Origin: JAKASV01 sp964595035
GTDB taxonomy: Bacteria; Babelota; Babeliae; Babelales; Vermiphilaceae
Length of the DNA: 5,888 nucleotides
Assembly: GCA_964595035.1 (NCBI GenBank)
Contig: CAZQNW010000054.1
Location: forward strand, 1-5,888
Direction: 5' to 3'
Both the position numbers and the translations under genes were made by a program. The notes below the pieces were generated by a model. The model had not been told where the DNA came from, ran no database searches, and saw only the letters and a list, made by a program, of their open reading frames with translations. Of the stretch, positions 1 to 5,825 are shown in pieces (the first letter of the stretch is position 1; each line of letters starts with the position of its first letter).

Positions 1-3000
1 TGTACCAGAACCATGCTGCTATATACACAATGATAATGCCTATACTATTGCATAGTAATGCGGCAGGGGTCATTAGAAGTATTCCATGCTGCAGCATTGA
101 TAAGGCAATGAGTGTCGCTGTAATCCATGGTGTAATTGTTGGTACATGACGAAGGACCATGTAATACGCTGCAGCTAAACATATACTGAGAAGGCAGCTT
201 GAAATGAGCATGTGTGGAATTGTTATAATCGGTTGACTCGCTAAGAATAAGAAACTAATAAGTATAATGAGACTTATTTGTAATATATTGCTATATCGTG
301 ACTTACTCAATGTATTTAAGCCTTGTATAGAGAACAAAGCCGCAAGCGTATAGGTAAGAAATTGTCCGATTCTTTCCAGAATAATTGCTAAACATGGACT
401 GTAGTAATTTAGGGAATGCACGTTGCCAATAACCGGTGTCATGGATGGTGCACAATAGTTAAGTAGCGCAAATAATCCTGCCCAACATATGCCTAATGCA
501 ATACCATAAAAAATGTTTTTTGATTTATAACTATGTTGTGACTTAATGCTGACAAAAGATATACATAGTGGATAGAGTAAAGCCATGATTATAGTGCTGA
601 TAAAAAGCCCGCCAGAAAGTCTGAAAACTTGTTGCCAATAAGGTTCTTGTGCGTTTACAAGCGATGCAATCAAAAAGGGAATATAATTGAGATTTTGTAA
701 AAAAAACAGGCCTAATATAAGTGTAAAAGCAGTCCAATATGGTACAGATGCCGGTTGTTTCTTTTTGCGGAATATGCTTATGCCTAGCATAATGAACATG
801 GCAAAAAGTATCATTGTAGATACGATATTTATTAAACTATTGCGAGTAGCGAGCCTTGTCTGTGTGCGTACCCATTCTTCCGGTACATGAATATATCTAC
901 AATAACCTGATAACTCATTGCCCGCTATACTGATTGCTATACGCGTTTGCCCCTCTTTTACATGGGGTTGATTTTTTTCTGCAAAAATAAATTGCCAATC
1001 CAAACGATGAGGCTTTTTGGATGAGACCGCAGAGATTTCTGTGCAGTTCTCTGCATTAATGCCATAGATATTAAGCAGGGTTTTGTGAGCAATGATACGT
1101 GCTTCTTGCTCAGCTAATTCTTGCCCCGGTCTGTCTTCGGGCAGTATATGTTTTATACGGGATGTATGTTTGTTATCGATAGAAATAAAATATTCTTCTG
1201 AACGTTCTTGAACAGATCCATTAAAGCGTACATAGCGGATATCCCAATGAGGTTGCTCAAGGTATGTCCCCAGGAGTTGCTTGTACATACTTTTTCCGCA
1301 TTCTTGCCAAATAAATGTATGTTGGTTGAGAGTATTTGTTTCAGGCAGTTGATGATGTGTTGTTGGGCTGTTGTAATGAACAGCTTGAGGCAGAGCAGTC
1401 CAGTCCTTACCAATTTCAAAGCCGTGCTGTTCAAGAATGACTTTGCTTATGTTTTCCGCATCTTTTTTAGAGCGAACGAGTGTTTCTGCGTCCGGATTAA
1501 ACTGTGTCAAGGTTACCCATACAATTAATGCGATGATAGTGGCTATTCCTAGTATCTTAGTATGAATCCTTTTAATTGATGTGTGTTCCTCTGCTTCTGC
1601 ATGAACGTCTTGTTGTTCTTGTGTAGATGGTTCTGATACCGAAGCTAGTTGTGTACAATTACATTCCTGTAGATCAAGGTTGTGCCAACGTCCATATTGT
1701 ATGCGGCGTAATAAAATTATAATGAGGGGCAAGAGGCCCAAAATAATTACAATGATTTTTTGTATCCATGCATATGATGAACATGAAATAAAAATTGGAA
1801 GAGCAAACCAAACGAGATCATAGATTGTATGTGTTATAATGCCAACAAGAAGACCTCGCTTGAGGTAAATGATTCCCATAAGTGCTGAAAATAGGATTAA
1901 TTCTACTAAGCGAGCATATGCCGGTTGTGCAGGATAGTTTGCGTGAGCTGCACCAAAAATACATATTTGAAGAATAAAGGCGCCTGCAAGCCACCAATTT
2001 TTTTTGCCGTATCTGCGACCTAATAACAATGCTGCAGCTAACGGAAATGCTCTGAATAAACATTCTTCTAAAAAACCAGCTGATACAGAAGGTGCAACAG
2101 CATTGAGCCATGGTAGATAACTTGCAAGTATATTGGGATCTGTTAGCTGCTCTGATGGGGTCCACCATCCAAAATACTTTGTTGTGATTCGATAAAAAAG
2201 TATTATGTCAGCAAAAGCAAGGGGAACAATTAGATACGCAGCGAGTGTGTTGCCGAGCGTAGTCCATGAAGAGCCTGATGAGCGAGTCCATGTTTTCCAA
2301 AATTGGCCGATCGAAGGGAGTGCAATACGCGTAAGGCTTTCTGCAACCATAAAGACAAATGTATAAAGAGCCCACATAAACATAAAGTTTATAAAAATTT
2401 GAAGTAAGCTACTAAATATAAATGTTCCTGTGGGTGATGTTGTTTGATAACCAAACCAAAATAACGGAAACTGACTTAGGTGTGCTCCGGCATTAAGTAA
2501 AGCTATTATTAATCCACAAAACAGTGGTGCTTTCCATAGCACATATTTTCTACGAATCAAATACATTAATCCTACGATACCTATGCAAAGTATATATATA
2601 ACCAACATGGCAATTTGAGCTGCTTGAGCGAGTGTATTATTGGCTGAACGCATCTCTTTATATTGGTTATAAAATTCCTCTGGAACCTTTACGAAATGAG
2701 TTAACCCAGTAAGTTTATCGCCGCTAACTATGAGCCGTAATCTATATGTTGCTTTTCCGATACAGATGTTTGGGCGTTCGTATACAAAAGTGTGGTCGAT
2801 TCTGCCATTAGGACGTACTTCTTTTGAATGTTCAACACGTTTGTAATCAGAAATATGGAGTTGGCATATTGCTTCTGCTTGTTGTTGAGCAACCAGTTCT
2901 GCTTGCTCTTCTGATAGTGCTGCGCCGGGAGTTTTTTCAGCAATGGTTTCTACAAATCCATAGAAAGTTCCATCAGGTTTAAAGCTAAGCGTAAGTTCAT

Positions 3001-3346
3001 TGGTTTCTAATGGTTTGAAATGTCTAACTTGCCATGTGTAAGGGCTGTATAATGTTCCCGTAACCATTGAACTATAAGCCTCTGCTCCGCCGGCATTTAA
3101 CTCGACATATGTTTGTACATCACGATCGGTTGAGAATAATGCAGCTTGTTTATAGGATGAAGGGCCTAAATTGTACTGTTTGGCTAATGCCGCCGCAGTA
3201 TTGAGTGCACTTGAGCGAGACATACTTATATGTACGTTAACCAGTGGAAAAGCCTGAGAAAAATAGCGTATGGAAAAAAAGGTTGCAAGGATGCTTGATG
3301 CAATAAAGAGTGTCCATAAAACAGTTGTACGATTTAACTTAATCAT
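1..3346 (-). CDS. Giant CPBP-family intramembrane protease with a duplicated, catalytically degenerate second half (C-terminus off the window)
   Basis: I translated this frame through the whole interval and found no stop in 1115 codons; it is still open at base 1. The ATG at 3344-3346 is preceded by AAAGG seven bases upstream, and K3/R6 precede a hydrophobic anchor (about residues 8-26), so this start fits. Order: anchor; extracytoplasmic domain (about 28-240); several membrane segments; CPBP protease core with E427-E428-xxx-R432, F464-xxx-H468 and H506-xxx-D510; membrane segment; polar Glu/Gln-rich linker (about 549-590); second anchor (about 597-613); second extracytoplasmic domain (about 614-840); second polytopic domain. 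The three motifs match the established glutamate-protease site of Rce1/CPBP enzymes, which cleave peptide bonds within the membrane. Typical CPBP proteins are a few hundred residues, so this one is exceptionally long. The substrate is unknown. It probably shares a transcript with the exported ankyrin gene 54 bases upstream. Family assignment is firm; function is not. Confidence 0.9.
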   Translation of the reverse strand, partial: MIKLNRTTVLWTLFIASSILATFFSIRYFSQAFPLVNVHISMSRSSALNTAAALAKQYNLGPSSYKQAALFSTDRDVQTYVELNAGGAEAYSSMVTGTLYSPYTWQVRHFKPLETNELTLSFKPDGTFYGFVETIAEKTPGAALSEEQAELVAQQQAEAICQLHISDYKRVEHSKEVRPNGRIDHTFVYERPNICIGKATYRLRLIVSGDKLTGLTHFVKVPEEFYNQYKEMRSANNTLAQAAQIAMLVIYILCIGIVGLMYLIRRKYVLWKAPLFCGLIIALLNAGAHLSQFPLFWFGYQTTSPTGTFIFSSLLQIFINFMFMWALYTFVFMVAESLTRIALPSIGQFWKTWTRSSGSSWTTLGNTLAAYLIVPLAFADIILFYRITTKYFGWWTPSEQLTDPNILASYLPWLNAVAPSVSAGFLEECLFRAFPLAAALLLGRRYGKKNWWLAGAFILQICIFGAAHANYPAQPAYARLVELILFSALMGIIYLKRGLLVGIITHTIYDLVWFALPIFISCSSYAWIQKIIVIILGLLPLIIILLRRIQYGRWHNLDLQECNCTQLASVSEPSTQEQQDVHAEAEEHTSIKRIHTKILGIATIIALIVWVTLTQFNPDAETLVRSKKDAENISKVILEQHGFEIGKDWTALPQAVHYNSPTTHHQLPETNTLNQHTFIWQECGKSMYKQLLGTYLEQPHWDIRYVRFNGSVQERSEEYFISIDNKHTSRIKHILPEDRPGQELAEQEARIIAHKTLLNIYGINAENCTEISAVSSKKPHRLDWQFIFAEKNQPHVKEGQTRIAISIAGNELSGYCRYIHVPEEWVRTQTRLATRNSLINIVSTMILFAMFIMLGISIFRKKKQPASVPYWTAFTLILGLFFLQNLNYIPFLIASLVNAQEPYWQQVFRLSGGLFISTIIMALLYPLCISFVSIKSQHSYKSKNIFYGIALGICWAGLFALLNYCAPSMTPVIGNVHSLNYYSPCLAIILERIGQFLTYTLAALFSIQGLNTLSKSRYSNILQISLIILISFLFLASQPIITIPHMLISSCLLSICLAAAYYMVLRHVPTITPWITATLIALSMLQHGILLMTPAALLCNSIGIIIVYIAAWFWY
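77..469 (-). other. Degenerate CPBP-like domain (probable pseudoprotease), about residues 960-1090
   Basis: This stretch aligns by eye with the active CPBP core of the same protein. LNYYSP (979-984) matches LNAVAP (414-419). Seven residues after that Pro comes LER (E991, R992), where the active copy has LEE eight residues after its Pro. FLASQ (1034-1038) sits where FGAAH is, replacing the His by Gln. ITATLIA (1075-1081) sits where ITHTIYD is, replacing His and Asp by Ala. The spacing from Q1038 to A1077 is 39 residues, against 38 in the active copy. With one Glu, the Arg, both His and the Asp gone, it should not catalyse. The homology is clear at the motif blocks and weak between them. Confidence 0.65.
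827..1507 (-). repeat. Extracytoplasmic domain, copy 2 (about residues 614-840)
   Basis: This is the second soluble region of the CPBP protein. It contains AGNELSG (G809) and VPEEW (V821-E824), exactly 600 residues after the equivalent glycine and VPEE of copy 1. An S-x-x-x-A stretch (S626-A630) near its start corresponds to S43-A47 of copy 1. Overall identity is low outside these blocks, so the duplication is old. It is followed by a membrane segment and the degenerate CPBP-like domain. Confidence 0.7.
1757..2149 (-). other. Catalytically intact CPBP (Abi/CAAX protease) domain, about residues 400-530
   Basis: This part of the giant membrane protein carries all three CPBP motifs in order and in hydrophobic context: FLEECLFR (E427, E428, R432), FGAAH (F464, H468) and HTIYD (H506, D510). 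In Rce1-type enzymes the first Glu activates water and the two His residues help form the site. Asp in the last position is a common variant of the Asn seen in Rce1. Spacing from E427 to H468 is 41 residues and from H468 to H506 is 38, as expected for neighbouring transmembrane helices. Nothing needed for catalysis appears to be missing. Confidence 0.92.
2627..3265 (-). repeat. Extracytoplasmic domain, copy 1 (about residues 28-240)
   Basis: This is the soluble region between the N-terminal anchor and the first polytopic block of the CPBP protein. It opens with a helix-like stretch around S43-A47 and closes with SGDKLTG (G209) and VPEEF (V221-E224) just before the next membrane segment. The same pattern recurs in copy 2 of the same polypeptide. 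By anchor orientation (positive residues before the first membrane segment) it should face the periplasm or cell exterior. Its role is unknown; a substrate-recognition or sensory function is a guess. Confidence 0.7.
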
Positions 3347-3353
3347 ATTGATA

Positions 3354-3358
3354 CCTTT
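3354..3358 (-). promoter_or_regulatory. Ribosome binding site of the CPBP gene
   Basis: AAAGG on the minus strand lies seven bases before the ATG at 3346. It fixes the start of the giant protease. It sits inside the 54-base gap after the ankyrin stop codon, in which I see no terminator hairpin, so read-through from the ankyrin gene is the likely source of the message. Confidence 0.7.
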
Positions 3359-3400
3359 GCTTTGAATGGTTATTAATAGATTAAGTTTCAGGTGCTTTCT

Positions 3401-4306
3401 TTAGTTTGTCAATTTTCTTTGATTGTATGAGCGCATCATTTCGTCAACCGTTGATTCTTGTGGAGCAAGAATAGAAGCTTGTCTGCCAAAAATATCAAGA
3501 GATTGTGGAGTATAACTTTGTAAAAGACGCTCTACGCAATAGCTATCGTTGGCAGTAGCGGCCTCATGAAGTGGGTATTGCATCATGTACCAGATAGGAA
3601 AGTGTCTTGTTCGTGTAACTAATCCTAGCGCTGTAGTTCCATCAGAAGATTTAATTTCCTTGCTTGCACCATATGCTATAAGCAATCTTATTAATGATGC
3701 ATAATGTATGATCTGTTCCTGTTTAAGAGCATACATAAGTGGGGTATAAAAATGGTATTGTGTTGGTGCTTGGCCTAGATAAAGACAATGTGGTTTGGTG
3801 CTTGTTTGTATGGGCATATTTACCATTGCTTTATGTTCTAATAATAGTTTAATTATAGCATATTTTTGGTTTTCCAATGTTGACTTTATCGTTGTCGAAA
3901 GTTTTCTTTGAGGGAGAACTAAAGCTAAATGGAGTGAGCCAAAGCCACAATCATCTTGTTCATCAGGATTTGATCTGTGCTTGAGAAGTTGTTGTGTAAT
4001 ATGAACTTGGTTATAGAGAACAGCATAATGGAGAGGTGTTCTTCCATAAAAATCTTTCAAATTGATGTTTGCACCATGTTGTAATAAATACTCAACAAGT
4101 TTACAGTGTCCATTTTTTGTCGCTATATGCAAGGGTGATTGTCCGTGTATGTTGACTTGATTTATATAAATGTTTTGAGCGAGCAATGCACACATCTGTG
4201 TAAGGTCCCCTTTTTGAGCCGCTTGAAAGATTGTCATAGAAGATACTGAATTCGAAGTAACTATAAGCAATATAGAAGAAAAGAACAGTATATTTTTGTA
4301 GTGCAT
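3401..4306 (-). CDS. Exported ankyrin-repeat protein
   Basis: This 301-residue protein starts with a Sec signal peptide (K4, hydrophobic residues 6-17, likely cleavage after S22 or S23). About six ankyrin repeats follow. The clearest are residues 54-86 (GQSPLHIATKNGH core, then LLQHGANIN) and 87-119 (GRTPLHYAV core). A partial first unit covers about 24-53. More divergent units lie at about 121-164, 187-220 and 244-277. The fourth unit has an insert at about 131-148, and a further 20-odd non-repeat residues follow at about 165-186. Ankyrin repeats bind other proteins. With a signal peptide this one should act in the periplasm, on the surface or outside the cell, possibly against a host protein. 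No catalytic domain is visible. The ATG has only a weak purine-rich leader (AGAAAAG), but the signal peptide directly after it supports this start. The CPBP protease gene follows after 54 bases. Confidence 0.9.
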   Translation of the reverse strand: MHYKNILFFSSILLIVTSNSVSSMTIFQAAQKGDLTQMCALLAQNIYINQVNIHGQSPLHIATKNGHCKLVEYLLQHGANINLKDFYGRTPLHYAVLYNQVHITQQLLKHRSNPDEQDDCGFGSLHLALVLPQRKLSTTIKSTLENQKYAIIKLLLEHKAMVNMPIQTSTKPHCLYLGQAPTQYHFYTPLMYALKQEQIIHYASLIRLLIAYGASKEIKSSDGTTALGLVTRTRHFPIWYMMQYPLHEAATANDSYCVERLLQSYTPQSLDIFGRQASILAPQESTVDEMMRSYNQRKLTN

Positions 4307-4419
4307 AAGCTTTTCTGATATTTAAAAATTACTACTAATGTAATGTATATTTATTGGTATAAAAATCAATATTTATAGCTTAGTTGTAAGTCTAAATAGT
4401 TTAAATCAATGAAAAATTA

Positions 4420-4447
4420 TTGACTATCTGAGAATTAATGTTATAAA
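4420..4447 (+). promoter_or_regulatory. Sigma-70-type promoter with extended -10 (P1)
   Basis: TTGACT (4420-4425) is separated by 16 bases from TATAAA (4442-4447), and TG at 4439-4440 makes an extended -10. Each hexamer matches consensus at five of six positions. It points at the secreted-protein gene starting at 4498, with an expected start of transcription near 4454 and a leader of about 44 bases. Confidence 0.6.
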
Positions 4448-4451
4448 CTAA

Positions 4452-4460
4452 TGATATAAT
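4452..4460 (+). promoter_or_regulatory. Second extended -10 element (P2)
   Basis: TGATATAAT contains a perfect TATAAT (4455-4460) preceded by the TGn extended -10 motif. No convincing -35 lies 16-18 bases upstream (GAATTA at 4432-4437), but extended -10 promoters can dispense with it. It begins only five bases after the -10 of P1, so the two would compete or give staggered starts for the same gene. Confidence 0.5.
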
Positions 4461-4485
4461 GAATCAATTGGTAATAATTGTAAAA

Positions 4486-4491
4486 AAGGAG
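4486..4491 (+). promoter_or_regulatory. Strong ribosome binding site
   Basis: AAGGAG lies six bases before the ATG at 4498. It is the best Shine-Dalgarno site in the window that is followed by a gene, and it confirms the start of the small secreted protein. Confidence 0.8.
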
Positions 4492-4497
4492 TAAGCG

Positions 4498-4875
4498 ATG
4501 AGATTTGCATATGTTTTGCCAATAGCTTTAGCCTTAGTTGTGTGTTTTAGCCATGCCAAAATGAGAGTGACAAATCAGCTTCCGTATCCGATTAAGTTCG
4601 AATATCATTGGATTGGTCCTTTGCCATTGGGAAGTATAAAGCATTGGGGGACCCAAAATACTATTGGGCCATTGGCTCCAGGCGAGACTAAGACAGCTAA
4701 TCTTGGCGAGGTTAATTTAAAATCGCGTTATAAAATTTATGTGGATATTAATGATGGTAAAGGTTTCCAATTGATGCTTGATCAGACCTTTACTCCTGCA
4801 AAAGGTGGGAGGCGTCATGTTACGGTGTTGCCATCTTTTGATAATAAAGTGACTTTTACGGATGCTTTATGGTAA
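4498..4875 (+). CDS. Small exported protein of unknown function, probably beta-rich
   Basis: The product has 125 residues. R2, a hydrophobic run (about 6-17) and SHA|K give a typical signal peptidase I site after A20, leaving a mature protein of about 105 residues. C16 is not a lipobox cysteine because Val precedes it. The mature part has no Cys, counts about 13 Lys/Arg against 8 Asp/Glu, and alternates short hydrophobic stretches with Gly/Pro turns: MRVTNQLPYPIKFEYHW (22-38), GPLAPGET (57-64), RYKIYVDIND (77-86), HVTVLP (107-112) and VTF (118-120). This suggests a small beta-sandwich, and the VTN...PI...PGE pattern resembles immunoglobulin-like or thaumatin-like folds in general. I cannot assign a family. 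Start, ribosome binding site and promoters all agree, so the gene itself is secure. Confidence 0.88.
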   Translation: MRFAYVLPIALALVVCFSHAKMRVTNQLPYPIKFEYHWIGPLPLGSIKHWGTQNTIGPLAPGETKTANLGEVNLKSRYKIYVDINDGKGFQLMLDQTFTPAKGGRRHVTVLPSFDNKVTFTDALW

Positions 4876-4899
4876 GCAAAGTTTTTATATTTTAGTTTT

Positions 4900-4907
4900 A
4901 GGAGGGG
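4900..4907 (+). other. Orphan Shine-Dalgarno-like sequence in the 4876-4984 spacer
   Basis: AGGAGGGG lies in the 109-base spacer between the two secreted-protein genes, with no ATG, GTG or TTG at a usable distance downstream. The real start of the next gene is 77 bases further on with its own site. The spacer otherwise holds no clear terminator hairpin and only a weak possible -35 (TTGAGT, 4936-4941). Co-transcription of the two genes is therefore possible. Confidence 0.35.
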
Positions 4908-4972
4908 AATAATCAAAGTAATAAAAGTAAAAATATTGAGTAAGGTGTTTATGTGATTTACGTGATTAAAAA

Positions 4973-4977
4973 AAGGG
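4973..4977 (+). promoter_or_regulatory. Ribosome binding site of the 258-residue exported protein
   Basis: AAGGG lies seven bases before the ATG at 4985. An in-frame stop (TAA, 4967-4969) just upstream rules out an earlier start, and the signal peptide begins directly at this ATG. Confidence 0.7.
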
Positions 4978-4984
4978 TAGTACG

Positions 4985-5761
4985 ATGGTTAAAAATATTA
5001 AGTTATCGTTAGTTGCAGTTCTTGCATTGAGTTCGTCTTTATCTGCTATGCAAAATATAAACGTCGGAGAATTAATAAATAAGGCAAAAGAGTTTGGTGC
5101 AAAGGTTTATGAGCTAGGAAAGCAAAAAGGTGTAACGCAAGAAGGGATTAAAGAGGCAGTTAAAGAAGCCACGTATACATTACCGGATAGAATTTTAGGT
5201 ATTAATATTGAGGTTATCAGAACCGGACATATTGATATCACTTCTGAAACAGTTCAAAGGATTGCACAATATATCCCAGAAACTATCAATATGTTGAATA
5301 AGGTTTATTCTGTTGCAAATGGTTTTGTTCAAGAGCCTGAAGGTGCATTAATGTTATTTACTACATTGAATAATGTTGTTCAGGGTTCATCTATAGATGT
5401 AGCTATTAAAGAAGTTGCGAATAAAGCATTTAACCTTATTAATACCAACAGAGAAAAACTACCTGTAATTTTTGCTCCAATTGCTCAATTAGTTGGTAAT
5501 TTAAAAGGTATGCTGGAGAAACTTGATGTAAATAATTCCGAAGAATTTAAACAAAAATTACATGAAATAATTAACACTGAAATTGCATCCCCAGAATTTA
5601 ACAAAATAAAAGATGAGACAATAAAACAGTTGGGTATATTTATTAATAACAATGGTCCGGCAATCAAAGAATTTGTTGAGAAAACTAATATTCTAAATTA
5701 CCTTACACCAGACCAATTATCAAAAGCATTTGCAGCGATTAAAGCACAAATTCAAAAGTAG
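4985..5761 (+). CDS. Exported helix-rich protein of unknown function
   Basis: The product has 258 residues. K3/K6, a hydrophobic core (about 7-15) and SSSLSA|M give a clear signal peptide cleaved after A21. The mature protein appears almost wholly alpha-helical, with amphipathic Lys/Glu-rich helices (for example about 28-62 and 192-225) broken by Gly, Pro and Asn. I see no Cys or Trp and no second membrane segment, so it should be soluble in the periplasm or secreted. I recognise no family, repeat or catalytic motif. The gene is visibly more AT-rich than the protease gene: in two sample lines I counted 17 G+C of 60 here (5581-5640) and 29 of 60 there (2281-2340). It follows the 125-residue secreted protein on the same strand and faces the leftward gene at the right edge. 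Confidence 0.88.
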   Translation: MVKNIKLSLVAVLALSSSLSAMQNINVGELINKAKEFGAKVYELGKQKGVTQEGIKEAVKEATYTLPDRILGINIEVIRTGHIDITSETVQRIAQYIPETINMLNKVYSVANGFVQEPEGALMLFTTLNNVVQGSSIDVAIKEVANKAFNLINTNREKLPVIFAPIAQLVGNLKGMLEKLDVNNSEEFKQKLHEIINTEIASPEFNKIKDETIKQLGIFINNNGPAIKEFVEKTNILNYLTPDQLSKAFAAIKAQIQK

Positions 5762-5773
5762 AGATAGTTTTAT

Positions 5774-5821
5774 AAAAAATAATGAACGGACAAATAAATT
5801 TGTTATTTGTCCGTTCATTAT
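5774..5821 (-). terminator. Intrinsic terminator: 19-bp perfect hairpin with U-tract on the minus strand
   Basis: Bases 5779-5797 pair perfectly with 5803-5821 (core GAACGGACAAAT / ATTTGTCCGTTC) around a 5-base loop. On the minus strand the stem is followed by a run of T (six A at 5774-5779 on the plus strand), which is the classical arrangement. On the plus strand the stem is followed by TCTAATTAAA, with no U-tract. It therefore best serves the leftward gene ending at 5826. It may also stop the rightward gene ending at 5761, whose stop codon is 17 bases before the stem. Confidence 0.8.
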
Positions 5822-5825
5822 CTAA

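Larger units (their letters stand above)
4307..4497. other. AT-rich divergent intergenic region
   Basis: This 191-base spacer lies between the leftward ankyrin/protease unit and the rightward secreted-protein genes, so it must hold promoters for both. The rightward promoters are clear and listed separately. For the leftward unit the best -10 I see is TATAAA on the minus strand (plus-strand 4372-4377), but it has no good -35 at normal spacing. The heptamer AATCAAT occurs three times (4364-4370, 4404-4410, 4462-4468). No ORF or structured RNA is evident. Confidence 0.6.

Noticed and set aside
687..890. Rightward reading frame of 67 codons inside the protease gene
   Set aside because: It lies antisense to an intact coding frame with clear family motifs, lacks a ribosome binding site, and its translation has no recognisable features.
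1208..1528. Rightward reading frame of 106 codons inside the protease gene
   Set aside because: It is antisense to the second extracytoplasmic domain, whose frame is open and conserved against copy 1. No ribosome binding site or family signal was seen.
1818..2168. Leftward 116-codon frame rich in Cys and Ser
   Set aside because: It is an out-of-frame reading of the catalytic CPBP region, where the true frame carries all three active-site motifs.
2728..2943. Leftward 71-codon frame and other short frames inside long genes (543-737, 1153-1434, 5485-5667)
   Set aside because: All overlap well-supported genes in other frames, have no start signals and translate to low-information peptides.
1..3346. 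Possibility that the leftward protease frame is two genes or a pseudogene
   Set aside because: I checked every codon from 3346 to 2 and found no stop or frame break. The linker near 1580-1700 has no stop codon to end a first gene.
3347..3400. Separate promoter or terminator between the ankyrin and protease genes
   Set aside because: No hairpin with a U-tract and no paired -35/-10 elements at normal spacing could be found in the 54 bases.
4498..4560. Lipoprotein signal (Cys at residue 16)
   Set aside because: The residue before the Cys is Val, not a small residue, and a good signal peptidase I site (SHA|K) follows.
4498..4875. Outer-membrane beta-barrel because of the C-terminal Trp
   Set aside because: The mature protein is only about 105 residues, and the last strand lacks the alternating hydrophobic pattern of a barrel-closing signal.
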